Source: Hyphomonadaceae bacterium (GTDB taxonomy: Bacteria; Pseudomonadota; Alphaproteobacteria; Caulobacterales; Hyphomonadaceae). Taken from it: a stretch of DNA of 64,000 nt. Shown piece by piece: positions 43,148-51,560 of the stretch. The position numbers and the translations under genes are program-made. The notes under the pieces were generated by a model. It made no database searches. It had not been told where the DNA came from and saw only the letters and a program-made list of their open reading frames with translations. Position 1 is the stretch's first letter; each line of letters opens with the position of its first letter. The stretch spans positions 1 through 64,000 of the forward strand of contig JAUYPV010000132.1 in the NCBI GenBank assembly GCA_030697555.1. The letters run 5' to 3'.

Positions 43148-44700
43148 CGGCGGCAGGCGGCAGGTGGCAGGGGCCGTCTGTCGTGGCAGGCGCTGCGGCC
43201 GTCATCCTCATCACAGTTGTCCCGCCCCTCATTGCAACGTTTGGGCAGGTCATCGGGGCCGAAGATGTGCTGGCGCCGTTCGCGACTGCGCAGCTTTGGC
43301 TCCTTCTCGCGCGCTCGCTTGCGCTTGCTGCGGCGGTGACCGCGCTTTCGCTTGTCGTGGGCGTTCCGCTTGGAATCCTGTTCGCGCGCGCGCACCTGCC
43401 GCTTCAGCGCCTGCTGTTCGCCGCACATCTCTCGATCCTGTTTCTGCCGCCGTTCCTGCCGACACTGGGCTGGTTCCATGTGTTTGGACGGGACGGCTAT
43501 CTCGGCGGACCACTGTCGGCCGCGATCCTGTTCAGCGATGTCGGCCTCGTGCTTGCGCTGACCAACGCCCTCCTCCCCGCTGTCACTGCGCTCACAGCGA
43601 TCGGCGCCCGCGGGATCGACGCCTCGCTTGAGGAGGCTGCGCGTGTCGCAGGGGGACCCTGGCGCGCCGCCGCCTTTGTCGTTGTGCCGACCGCTGCGCC
43701 GGCCATCGCGCTGGCGGGCGTCATCGTGTTCGCGCTGGCCTTTTCCGAACTTGGCGTCCCCATGTTCCTACGTGTGGACGTTTATCCGGAACTCGTATTC
43801 TCGCGGCTGGGCGGCATGGACTTTGCGCCGGGCGAAGCCGCGGCGTTGGCCCTGCCGCTCGTCGTCTTGGCCGCAGCGCTCTTGTGGATCGAACAGCGCC
43901 TTGCTGGCGGTCGAGCGATCGCTGCGCTGGGCGGCGGCGGTCTGGGCGTGCGGGCGCCGCTGTTTGCCTTTCGCCCCTGGATGCTTGGCGTTGGCCTTGT
44001 CGCGGCAAGCATTTCGCTGGCCCCGATAGCAGCCCTGCTCGTGCATGGCGCTGAAAGGGGCGGCCTTCTGGAGGCGGCGCGCTGGATCGGCGCCGCGCCT
44101 GTCAACAGCCTGCTCGCCAGTTCGCTTGCGGCCACGTTCATGGTCATGGCAGGCGCTATTCTCGGTGTCTCGCTTGCGCGGCAGGGCATTGTAGGCGTGT
44201 GGCTCGACCGCATTGCCGTGCTCGCCTTCGTGCTTCCTGCGGCGATCCTGGGCGTCGGCATCGCTTATGCTTGGAATCGCCCAGCCACGAATTGGCTTTA
44301 TGCCAGCGTGCTGGTGCTTGTCGTGGCGTATGTCGCGCGCTACAGCGCGCTCGCAACGCGCACCGTGGCTGCTGCTGTCGCGCAGACGCCGCGTTCGCTC
44401 GACGATGCGGCGCGAACCGTCGGCGCAGGCTATTTCGACCGGCTCAGGCTGCAGCTCGGCATGGCGCCGCAAGCCCTAATCGGCGCATTCGCGCTTGCGC
44501 TCGTGTTCAGCCTGCGCGATCTCGAAACTGCGGTGCTGCTCTACCCGCCGGGCGGCGAGCCGCTTACCGCGCGCATCTTCACGCTTGAAGCAAACGGGCC
44601 GGCCGGCGTCGTCTCTGCGCTTGCCGCCTTGCATATGCTTATCACCTTCATGGCGGTTGGGCTCGCTTGGTTCGCGCTGAGGCCGAGGGCCTCCGCATGA
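43144..44700 (+). CDS. ABC transporter permease, fused two-domain (FbpB-like)
   Basis: The product (518 residues) contains two permease units, each with about six helices. The ATPase-contacting loops carry EEAARVAGGPWRAAAFVVVP (about residues 162-181) and DDAARTVGAGYFDRLRLQLG (about 420-439), which fit the EAA loop. The fused layout is typical of ferric-iron importers. The first possible start is a TTG at 43144 overlapping the upstream stop; a GTG at 43183 is an alternative. It is flanked by its binding protein and ATPase. Confidence 0.87.
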   Translation: MTAAGGRWQGPSVVAGAAAVILITVVPPLIATFGQVIGAEDVLAPFATAQLWLLLARSLALAAAVTALSLVVGVPLGILFARAHLPLQRLLFAAHLSILFLPPFLPTLGWFHVFGRDGYLGGPLSAAILFSDVGLVLALTNALLPAVTALTAIGARGIDASLEEAARVAGGPWRAAAFVVVPTAAPAIALAGVIVFALAFSELGVPMFLRVDVYPELVFSRLGGMDFAPGEAAALALPLVVLAAALLWIEQRLAGGRAIAALGGGGLGVRAPLFAFRPWMLGVGLVAASISLAPIAALLVHGAERGGLLEAARWIGAAPVNSLLASSLAATFMVMAGAILGVSLARQGIVGVWLDRIAVLAFVLPAAILGVGIAYAWNRPATNWLYASVLVLVVAYVARYSALATRTVAAAVAQTPRSLDDAARTVGAGYFDRLRLQLGMAPQALIGAFALALVFSLRDLETAVLLYPPGGEPLTARIFTLEANGPAGVVSALAALHMLITFMAVGLAWFALRPRASA

Positions 44701-45443
44701 TCGAGATGCGCGATGTAACGGTTCGCCTTGGCGGCAAGACCATCCTCGACCGCGTCAGTCTTTCGGTTGGCGATGAAGTCGTGGCGCTGGCTGGCCCCTC
44801 AGGCTGCGGCAAGACCACGCTTCTGCGCGTGCTGCTGGGGCTGGAGACGCCCGTGGACGGCGAAGTCTGGATCGGCGGGCAGAGTGTGAGCGCACGAGGG
44901 CGGCTTCTCGTGCTTCCGGAGCACCGCAACATTGCCATGGTGTTCCAGGACCTCGCGCTCTGGCCGCATCTCACAGCGCGCGGCAATCTCGCGTTCGGCC
45001 TCAAGGCGCGCAGCATACCAAAAGACCAACGTGAGAGACGCATCGCAGCCGCGCTCGCCTGGGTCGGTCTCGACGGCAAAGGCGACAAGCGCCCGGGGCA
45101 GCTCTCGGGCGGCGAGCGCCAGCGCGTCGCCATCGCCCGCGCCCTGGTGCTCGATCCTCATGCGCTTTTGCTGGACGAGCCGTTCGCCAGCCTCGACATC
45201 CTGCTCAAGCACGAAATCGTCAACTTGCTGGTGCGTCTGTTCGCGGAGCGGCGCCTGCCGACGCTGTGCGTCACCCACGATCCACGCGACGCCGCCTTCC
45301 TTGCAAAGCGCGTCATCGTCCTGGAAAGCGGGCGCATCGTCCAAGAGGGAACGTTGAGCGAGCTTGCCGAAGCCCCGGCAACGCCCTTCGTCCGCGCCTT
45401 TGCAGGTTGTAATCGCACGTTTGTCCCTGATCAAAGCGCTTAG
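44697..45443 (+). CDS. ABC transporter ATP-binding protein
   Basis: The 248-residue product has Walker A (LAGPSGCGKTTLLRVL), the Q loop (VFQDLALWPH), the signature LSGGERQRVAIARAL, Walker B (HALLLDEPFASLD) and the H loop (LCVTHDPRDA). The ATG at 44697 overlaps the permease stop (ATGA). With the two upstream genes it makes a complete importer, most likely for ferric iron. The length is short for FbpC proteins, which often carry a regulatory C-terminal domain that is missing here. Confidence 0.92.
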   Translation: MIEMRDVTVRLGGKTILDRVSLSVGDEVVALAGPSGCGKTTLLRVLLGLETPVDGEVWIGGQSVSARGRLLVLPEHRNIAMVFQDLALWPHLTARGNLAFGLKARSIPKDQRERRIAAALAWVGLDGKGDKRPGQLSGGERQRVAIARALVLDPHALLLDEPFASLDILLKHEIVNLLVRLFAERRLPTLCVTHDPRDAAFLAKRVIVLESGRIVQEGTLSELAEAPATPFVRAFAGCNRTFVPDQSA

Positions 45444-45491
45444 ACCGCCGCGCGTTCATCTTGATGCGAGCAATCCGTGGAGGCTATCGTA

Positions 45492-46481
45492 ATGGCATTC
45501 GAGCTGAACCGTCGCACTGCCATGGCCGCTGCGCTCGGAGCGGGCGCGGTGCTTCCTCTCGGCGGTCCTGCGAGCGCTCAGGCGGCGGCGCTTGGCGCGG
45601 GCCGGCTCTATGTCACCTCATGGTTCGGCAACGCGATCAGCGTGGTCGATCTTGAGAAGGGCAAAGCGATCAAGACCATCGCCGTCGGAGTGCATGACCA
45701 CAATGTTTTCCTCAGCCCCAACCGGCGGGAGGCCTGGGTCGCCAACAACAATGACGGGACCGTCTCAATCATCGACACGGCCACTGACGAGGTCTCCGCC
45801 GTCCTTAAGGTCGGCGCCGGCCCACGCCACACCTTCTTCAGCTCCGACGGAACAAGCGCCTATGTGACGCTGGAGTTCGAGAACGCTGTCGCAGAGATCG
45901 ACCCCGCAACTCGCGCCGTGCTGCGGCGGTTTGCCGTCGGCCACATGCCGCATTTCCCGCTGGTCGTCGGAAATAAACTGTTCGTCACCGATTTTGGCGG
46001 CGCCTCCGTGTCCGTCATCGACCGCGGCGCGGGCGCAATGCTCGCCCACTTGCCTGTAGGGATCGGTCCTCTGGGTGCGGGTGCAACCCGCGATGGCGCG
46101 CGTGTTCTGGTCGCTTGCCACAACTCGAATGAGGTCGCGATCCTCGATGCCGCGGCGCTCAAGGTCGAAGCGAGGGTGTCGACCGACGCAGGGCCCGTGC
46201 AGGTCTCCGTCGCGCCGGACCAGGCGTTCGCCTATGTCGCCAACGATGGCGCCGGCACAGTGCAGAAGATCGATCTCGCCAAGCGCGCTGTCGTCTCTAC
46301 CATTCCGATCGGCGCTGGCGCCGGCTCGCACGGCATCGCCTTTGCGCCGATGGCCGGATTGATGTTCGTCACCAACACCGGACGAGCCTCGGTATCGGTG
46401 ATCGACATCACGCGGGACGCTATTGTCGCCGACATCGCTGTCGGCCCCGCCCCGGAAGGCGTGGCCTTCCTTCCGGCGTAA
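45492..46481 (+). CDS. YncE-like beta-propeller protein with Tat-type leader
   Basis: The product (329 residues) starts FELNRRTAMAAALGAGAVLP, a Tat-type signal, and then holds seven YVTN-type repeats (VTSWFGNAISVVDLEKGKAI, WVANNNDGTVSIIDTATDEV, VTNTGRASVSVIDITRDAIV among them). Such propellers are extracytoplasmic and often accompany metal uptake or redox systems, with no known reaction. The ATG at 45492 has GGAGG ten bases upstream; the frame is open to 45477. It lies 48 bp after the ABC ATPase gene, likely in the same operon. Confidence 0.85.
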   Translation: MAFELNRRTAMAAALGAGAVLPLGGPASAQAAALGAGRLYVTSWFGNAISVVDLEKGKAIKTIAVGVHDHNVFLSPNRREAWVANNNDGTVSIIDTATDEVSAVLKVGAGPRHTFFSSDGTSAYVTLEFENAVAEIDPATRAVLRRFAVGHMPHFPLVVGNKLFVTDFGGASVSVIDRGAGAMLAHLPVGIGPLGAGATRDGARVLVACHNSNEVAILDAAALKVEARVSTDAGPVQVSVAPDQAFAYVANDGAGTVQKIDLAKRAVVSTIPIGAGAGSHGIAFAPMAGLMFVTNTGRASVSVIDITRDAIVADIAVGPAPEGVAFLPA

Positions 46482-46918
46482 GGTTTGTCGGTGCAGGAGC
46501 GGTTAGCCATGTCGGCAGAGCCTGTTCGTGAGCAGTGGAGCGCGCATCGCACGTCCCCGGCCTGGCCCGCCTTGCGCGGTCTGACGTGGCGGCGGAGAGC
46601 GCTTAATCCTGATTGCGGCGCGACGCACGGATGCGCGTTGCTCCTTGTGTGTGAATAGCCGTCATCAGATGACCCCTCACTTCCTCGCAAAATCAGCGCT
46701 GTGGCGTGCCGATCGGCGTCCTGACCCCACGCCGATTCACACACCGGTTTCCGCGAGAATCTTTCAGCATCGCCTCATCGACACCGCTTCCGGGGAACTC
46801 TGCCACGACCCACCCCCGGCCATACTCTTGCTGACCTTCCACCATGGCTGACGATGTGCGCTGGAAACGCGCGTATGGGCCTAGCGGACCCAGCTTCGTT
46901 TAGGGCTTTCGTCGACTC
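46482..46918. other. Convergent intergenic region, 437 bp
   Basis: It separates the plus-strand iron operon from the minus-strand HupE operon. Short open frames have no domain similarity. I see no strong hairpin. Confidence 0.45.
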
Positions 46919-47602
46919 CTACTGGGAGCGCTGCGGGCCACGGGGTGGAGCGGACCCCTCTGGCTCAATGCCCGCCAGGTTGCCTTGCTGTCCCGCCGGG
47001 ATGAGCTGGTAGTAACCGGCGAGTTGGACGCGAATCCTCAGCGGCTTGTCGGACCGGTTGCGGAAGTACCAGCCGTGGATCCCGTCGATGGGCGCAACCA
47101 GGGAACCGTTCGCCTCCGCGCCGCTTGCTCGTTCATAGTCCGCCACGCTGACCTCACCCTGCGCTGCGCCGGCGACCGTGTGTCCGTGGAAGTCGAACAT
47201 CAAATCTTCGGGGACAGACAGGCCCTCTACCCGCCATCTGTAGATGAGCATCGACCCCTTATTCACCTTGACCTTGAACTCGAGCGCATTGCGGCGGGCT
47301 TCATCGCCATCCGGTGCGAGCGGAATCTCGAAGCTGTCCGTCCGGAAGGCCGCTGGCTCTCGGCGCGCCGACGGGCCTCCCGCCGCATCTGTCGCCACTG
47401 CGACTTGTTTCGGCGCCCAGAGACGCGACAAGCCGGTAAGCCGACCGAGGCCTAGAGGGTCGCGATTGTACTCGGCCGGCAGGACCGCAACGAAGATGAT
47501 CAGGACCGCGACGAGCCCCGCGCCCGCCACGGACAGCAGCAGCGTGCGCTTCGAAGGCGCTGCCTGTTGGACCGGTTGCGCCGGGGTCTGGAGGTCTGAC
47601 AT
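46919..47602 (-). CDS. Membrane-anchored hypothetical protein of the HupE operon
   Basis: The product (227 residues) has one N-terminal membrane helix (LLLSVAGAGLVAVLIIFVAV) and a periplasmic domain of about 190 residues. That domain has FEIPLAPDGDEARRNALEFK, IYRWRVEGLSVPEDLMFDFH with GHTV, and VAPIDGIHGWYFRNRSDKPL. Similar proteins are often annotated as transmembrane anchor proteins next to HupE/UreJ genes in metal-resistance regions. Its ATG shares one base with the HupE stop (TGATG). The proline-rich C terminus is probably disordered. Role unknown. Confidence 0.7.
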   Translation of the reverse strand: MSDLQTPAQPVQQAAPSKRTLLLSVAGAGLVAVLIIFVAVLPAEYNRDPLGLGRLTGLSRLWAPKQVAVATDAAGGPSARREPAAFRTDSFEIPLAPDGDEARRNALEFKVKVNKGSMLIYRWRVEGLSVPEDLMFDFHGHTVAGAAQGEVSVADYERASGAEANGSLVAPIDGIHGWYFRNRSDKPLRIRVQLAGYYQLIPAGQQGNLAGIEPEGSAPPRGPQRSQ

Positions 47603-48327
47603 CAGGACGGCGCTCCGTAGGCTAGGCCTCCGAGCTGGAAGCCGATGAGGACAAATCCCGCCGTCATGAGCAAGACATTGGCGGCGATGGCCATGCGGCG
47701 GTAGCCCGGCAGCGAGCGCCAGACCATGATGAGCGCCAGCATGAAGGAAAGCGCAATCAATTGGCCGATCTCAACGCCCACGTTGAAGGAGACCATGTTG
47801 ATGAGCAAGCCATTCTGGGGCGGCTCAAGGGCCTGGAGTTTGGTCGCAAGTCCGAAGCCGTGGATCAGGCCGAACCCGAAGACTGCTCCTCGTTGACTCG
47901 GCTGGATTCCGAACAGCGTGCGGAAACCGCTGAGGTTGTCGAAGGCCTTATACGCGACCGAAAGGCCGATGATTGCATCGACCACATAAGGGTTCACTTC
48001 GATCCGGCCCAAGACCCCTGCGAGCAGGGTCAGGGAGTGGCCGACCGAGAACAGGGTCACATAGAGGCCGATGTCCTTGAGCCGGTAGAGGAAGAAGATC
48101 ACGCCCAAAATGAAGAGCAGATGGTCGTAGCCTGTCACCATGTGCTTGGCGCCCAGGTACAGGAACGGGATGACATCCGGCCCGTTCGCGCCGGCCACGA
48201 ACGCGGCGTCCTTTCCGCCCAGCCCATGGGCGGCTGCAGCACCTGCTGCAGCCAGGGCAGCCACGAGAAGGACGATGCTCCAGGCTATATAGCCGACGGC
48301 CCGCTTGGGTAGGCGGAGGATTTTCAC
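47602..48327 (-). CDS. HupE/UreJ family protein
   Basis: The product (241 residues) has about seven membrane helices and the family signature HMVTGYDHLLFILGVIFFLY (about residues 56-75), followed by SVGHSLTLLAGVLG and VFGFGLIHGFGLATKLQALE. HupE/UreJ proteins are linked to nickel or cobalt delivery, and this subgroup occurs in metal-resistance loci. The histidine in the first signature is the usual candidate ligand. It lies between the DUF5666-like gene and the anchored protein, all on the minus strand. Confidence 0.87.
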   Translation of the reverse strand: MKILRLPKRAVGYIAWSIVLLVAALAAAGAAAAHGLGGKDAAFVAGANGPDVIPFLYLGAKHMVTGYDHLLFILGVIFFLYRLKDIGLYVTLFSVGHSLTLLAGVLGRIEVNPYVVDAIIGLSVAYKAFDNLSGFRTLFGIQPSQRGAVFGFGLIHGFGLATKLQALEPPQNGLLINMVSFNVGVEIGQLIALSFMLALIMVWRSLPGYRRMAIAANVLLMTAGFVLIGFQLGGLAYGAPS

Positions 48328-48362
48328 GACAAGTCAAAGCACCAGTGTTGGCGGGCGCGAGC

Positions 48363-48677
48363 TCAGCCGCCCTGCCCGGGTACGGTGATCGTCACGTCGA
48401 GCGCCACGAGATCCGACAGGCTGTCGCCAAATCCCAGCGCCTTGACCGATTGCCCTACCTTGATGTCGGTCAGGCGCAGTTTTTTACCCGCCATCTCTAC
48501 GCGCGTATTGGCATCCATCTGAAGAGTGACGGTTTTGCCGTCCTTCATGTTGATCTCGAGAGTCGTGGCGGTCACCGCCGCGACGACGCCCGCAACAGGA
48601 ATTTCACCGTGCGCCCACGCTGGCGAGGCGCCAAGCAAGGCGGCGGCGAGCGCAAGCGGAATCAGGAGTTTATGCAT
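48363..48677 (-). CDS. Small exported protein, DUF5666-like
   Basis: The 104-residue product has a signal peptide (MHKLLIPLALAAALLGASPA, then WAHG) and a single small beta domain (VAGVVAAVTATTLEINMKDG, KTVTLQMDANTRVEMAGKKL, KVGQSVKALGFGD) resembling the OB-like DUF5666 repeat. The mature N terminus AHGE could bind a metal through its amine and histidine, but that is a guess. I use the ATG at 48677 behind GGAG. It is the first gene of the three-gene HupE operon, 36 bp ahead of the HupE gene. Confidence 0.7.
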   Translation of the reverse strand: MHKLLIPLALAAALLGASPAWAHGEIPVAGVVAAVTATTLEINMKDGKTVTLQMDANTRVEMAGKKLRLTDIKVGQSVKALGFGDSLSDLVALDVTITVPGQGG

Positions 48678-48689
48678 CAGAGGCTCCAC

Positions 48690-49121
48690 TTTGGGGCTTA
48701 GAGAGAAGAATGTCGTCGGAAATCAATCGCTGCCGGCATAGCCTGAAATTGTCAATTCGCCTTGTCACTCAACCGTGACGGCAAGTCGAACCCGTCTCCG
48801 GACTGCCCAGCATGACGAGTTCAAAGAAACTGTCGACTTCGACAGCCGGAGACGCCCAGCGGAAGGTCGGGGACTGTGCGGCCGGTCGGAATGGCCGAAG
48901 CGTGCGCGGCTCCATATCGGCGTCTTTCGATGACATCGGCTTTTTCACTTCTCGAGAGCATCAAGCCAGATCCGTTCCGGCCTCCCGCAAGGTCTGGGAC
49001 GAAACCCTGTTTGGCGTCGGCCCAACGTAGTTTTCGCCATCGCCCATTGTCCGTTTAGGGCCGAGGCTGAGTGAAAACAGCAAATCACTTTAGCTTCCTT
49101 CTTGCCGGTTAGGAGGTCGCG
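48690..49121. other. Intergenic, no supportable gene
   Basis: The stretch upstream of the HupE operon should hold its promoter, but I cannot place one with confidence. Short frames are uninformative. Confidence 0.4.
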
Positions 49122-49241
49122 ATGAGCGGGTTCATTGCAGGTGTTGGCCGCGATCAGGCAACGCTCTTCCCGGACTGTCTCGACGATTTTGTGGCTGCAG
49201 ACAGCGCGGTTCGGGTCGTCGATGCGTTCGTCGAAGCCCCC
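49122..49241 (+). pseudogene. IS1182-like transposase, N-terminal fragment
   Basis: The first 40 codons read MSGFIAGVGRDQATLFPDCL, then DDFVAADSAVRVVDAFVEA, the typical beginning of IS1182-family transposases. Similarity ends after that and the catalytic region is absent. GGAGG lies nine bases before the ATG. The remaining frame to 49463 crosses a hairpin and looks noncoding. Confidence 0.65.
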
Positions 49242-49324
49242 GGGCGTCGGCGCCTCTCGATATCTGCCGACGGCGAGCAACCGGGAGCCAACCGACCTTT
49301 TTTCGGACGCCCAACCGCCGGGAG

Positions 49325-49379
49325 GATTGATACAATTCCTCGGATGATAGCGGTCAATCTCCGAGGTTCTGTATCAATC
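49325..49379. other. Large imperfect hairpin
   Basis: GATTGATACA-ATT-CCTCGG (49325-49343) pairs with CCGAGG-TTC-TGTATCAATC (49361-49379): 16 of 19 positions, 17-base loop. It could be the paired ends of a lost or miniature element, a terminator, or a protein-binding site. It lies between the IS1182 remnant and the second AbiE operon. Confidence 0.6.
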
Positions 49380-49573
49380 CCATTGGTGACCAACGGTCGA
49401 TCTGCCTTACCTCTCGCCGACCGCGGTATGCGATTTCAACAAAAACCATCTCTTTTCTTGTAGTTAGCCGGCTGACCGGTCAGAATGTCACTAGCCAATC
49501 TGCATGATTTTTTAACAAGGTTTCTTGCATACTTGTCCCTGACGCACTAGGTTCACGGGCGAAGGAGCGTGCA

Positions 49574-50170
49574 GTGTCAGCGCTGAGCGAACTCAAGAAA
49601 CGCCTCCGGCCCGGACAGGCCTACCGCCGCAAGGATCTTGCGCAGTGGTCGAACGCTGTCGACCGGCACCTTCAGCAGCTGCTCGAAGAGGGCCGTCTCA
49701 AGAAGGTGTCCGGCGGGGTCTACATGGCGCCGCGCAAGACGCGTTTCGGCGCCGCGCCCGCAGCGCCCGAGGAGCTGGTCGGCTCTTTCCTCGACGATGA
49801 CAGGTTCCTGCTGGTGTCGCCCAATGCCTACAACGGATTGGGCGTGGGAACGACGCAGCTCTACAACACCCCTGTCGTCTACAATCGAAAGCGGCATGGA
49901 GAGTTCGAGCTCAACGGACGCGCCTATGATTTTCGCCGGCGCGCGTCGTTTCCCAAAAGTGTCAGCGAGGAGTTTCTGCTCGTCGATCTGCTGCACAACC
50001 TGAACAGGCTGGCGGAAGATCACGGCGCTGTCCGCGCGCGCGCCCTGGCGCGAGCTAAACAAATGGATCGCAAGCGCTTGTCCAAGGCGGTCTACGACTA
50101 CGACTCGGCCAGGGTTCGAAAACTTCTGGAGCCAATCCTCAAAGGCGATGAAGCGAGCCTCGCGGCATGA
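49574..50170 (+). CDS. AbiEi-type antitoxin/regulator of the second AbiE pair
   Basis: The product (198 residues) has an N-terminal winged helix (LKKRLRPGQAYRRKDLAQWS, then RHLQQLLEEGRLKKVSGGVY) and a C-terminal domain with LLVSPNAYNGLGVGTTQLYN and FPKSVSEEFLLVDLLHNLNR. This is a diverged relative of AbiEi, similar to antitoxins annotated as DUF6088 or AbiEi_4. The start is a GTG at 49574 with AAGGAG eight bases upstream. The region 49472-49527 contains a perfect CTGACCGGTCAG palindrome and CAAGGTTTCTTG, candidate operators. The stop overlaps the toxin gene. Confidence 0.82.
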   Translation: MSALSELKKRLRPGQAYRRKDLAQWSNAVDRHLQQLLEEGRLKKVSGGVYMAPRKTRFGAAPAAPEELVGSFLDDDRFLLVSPNAYNGLGVGTTQLYNTPVVYNRKRHGEFELNGRAYDFRRRASFPKSVSEEFLLVDLLHNLNRLAEDHGAVRARALARAKQMDRKRLSKAVYDYDSARVRKLLEPILKGDEASLAA

Positions 50171-51105
50171 CCTTTCTCCACGAGCAGTCTGACTTCGGCG
50201 ACCTGCTCGCGGTTGTCGGCGACACCCTGAAAATCGATCCAGGGCTCGTGGAGAAAGACTACTGGCTCATGCACACCCTCTGGGGACTGCAGCAGCTGGG
50301 CTACACCTTCGAACTGAAAGGCGGCACGTCCCTGTCGAAAGGCTTCGGCCTCATCCACCGGTTCTCCGAGGACATCGATATCCACATCGATCCTCCAGCG
50401 GGGCTGCTGGTAGGATCCAATCACAACAAGCCGCAGCATATCGCGGCTCGCCTCGCCTTCTATGATGACCTGGCCGCCAACATAAAAATCGCCGGCATAG
50501 CAAAGGTCGAGCGCGACAAAGCCTTTGATGACCCGAAGGGACGCAGTGGCGGCATCCGCCTCATCTATCAGGGATCCAAAGCGGCGCCGGGCGGCGTCAA
50601 GGAAGGTGTCCTGCTGGAGGCGGGCTTTGACCAAGTCGCGCCGAACCGCGCGTGCAACATTTCGTCCTGGGCCTATGACCACGCCATCGCAAGCGGCGTG
50701 AAGAAGCTCACCGACAACCGCGCCCTCAACGTCGCCTGCTACGAACCAGGCTACACGCTGGTCGAGAAACTCCAGACGGTCTCGACAAAATACCGGCAAC
50801 AGCAGGACGCCGGCGGCATGCCGACAAACTTCATGCGGCACTATTACGACATCTATTGCCTGCTATTCGACCCGACCGTGCAGGCGTTCATCGGAACGGA
50901 CGCCTATCTCAAGCACAAGGACGACCGCTTTCGGGCCCAGGACGAAAAGGGCATCACCAGGAACGAAGCATTCCTCCTGAGCGACCCAACGGTGCGCAAG
51001 ATCTACGCCGCAGAATATGCGTCCACATCGGCTCTCTACTACAACGGACAGCCGCCATTCACTGACCTCCTCGCGCGGATCAAGGATCACGCCGCGAGAC
51101 TGTGA
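50167..51105 (+). CDS. Nucleotidyltransferase AbiEii/AbiGii family toxin (second pair)
   Basis: The product (312 residues) has the AbiEii core FELKGGTSLSKGFGLIHRFS followed by EDIDIHID (about residues 51-78), the nucleotidyltransferase metal-binding motif. Later come GYTLVEKLQTVSTKYRQQ (lysine motif) and FMRHYYDIYCLL. It begins 4 bp inside the antitoxin gene. The last 63 codons also exist as a second copy at 54263-54451, separated by a metal-resistance module, which marks this gene as an integration or recombination site. It is unlike the first AbiEii at 4205. Confidence 0.88.
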   Translation: MTFLHEQSDFGDLLAVVGDTLKIDPGLVEKDYWLMHTLWGLQQLGYTFELKGGTSLSKGFGLIHRFSEDIDIHIDPPAGLLVGSNHNKPQHIAARLAFYDDLAANIKIAGIAKVERDKAFDDPKGRSGGIRLIYQGSKAAPGGVKEGVLLEAGFDQVAPNRACNISSWAYDHAIASGVKKLTDNRALNVACYEPGYTLVEKLQTVSTKYRQQQDAGGMPTNFMRHYYDIYCLLFDPTVQAFIGTDAYLKHKDDRFRAQDEKGITRNEAFLLSDPTVRKIYAAEYASTSALYYNGQPPFTDLLARIKDHAARL

Positions 51106-51112
51106 CGCCTTC
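50917..51112. repeat. 196-bp direct repeat, copy 1 (3' end of the AbiEii toxin gene)
   Basis: It matches 54263-54458 over 196 bp with 12 substitutions and no gaps. Eleven of the substitutions are synonymous in the toxin frame and one is a Thr/Ser change. The first about 65 and last about 45 bp are identical. Confidence 0.9.
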
Positions 51113-51255
51113 AGTCGAGCGCGGTGCGGTGTCCGGCTACAAGGATATTCAGTTTTGCCGGCGCCTCAGTGACTCAGCTTGGCGCCCTTCGCTCCAGATG
51201 CTTTCGCCCAAACGTTCCCGGCAGTCCGAACCGGGCCCTTTTCAACCATTGATAG

Positions 51256-51272
51256 ATACTATAGGGGAGTAT
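51256..51272. promoter_or_regulatory. DmeR-type G-tract operator
   Basis: ATACT-ATAGGGG-AGTAT resembles the TACT-G-tract-AGTA sites bound by RcnR-like repressors. It overlaps the ribosome binding site of the regulator gene, four bases before its ATG. Confidence 0.7.
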
Positions 51273-51276
51273 CCCA

Positions 51277-51552
51277 ATGGCTCATACAAAAACAGACAAG
51301 ACACGCCTCGCCGGGCGGATTCGACGCATCGTCGGCCAACTTGGCGCAATCGAGCGGGCGCTCGATGAAGAGGCCGGCTGTTCCGAGGTTCTGCAACAGG
51401 TCGCGGCTGCGCGAGGAGCCATCAACGGCCTGATGGAGGAACTGATCCTCGACCATCTTAAGCATCACGTTGCCGGACCGGACCTTGACGCCGCATCACG
51501 CGCCGCAGGCGTCGAAGAACTGGTCGCCGTGATCCGCCGATACGCGAAATAG
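51277..51552 (+). CDS. dmeR: RcnR/DmeR-type metal-responsive repressor
   Basis: The 91-residue product is an all-helical CsoR/RcnR-family repressor. Histidine 3, cysteine 35, histidine 60 and histidine 64 are all present (MAHT, GCSEVLQQ, DHLKHHV). This is the nickel/cobalt ligand set of RcnR and DmeR. Metal binding releases the repressor from a G-tract operator, and such a site lies directly upstream. The next gene encodes a DmeF-like exporter, which completes the DmeRF pair known from rhizobia. A formaldehyde sensor (FrmR) is less likely given the neighbour. Confidence 0.9.
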   Translation: MAHTKTDKTRLAGRIRRIVGQLGAIERALDEEAGCSEVLQQVAAARGAINGLMEELILDHLKHHVAGPDLDAASRAAGVEELVAVIRRYAK

Positions 51553-51560
51553 GAGCCTGC

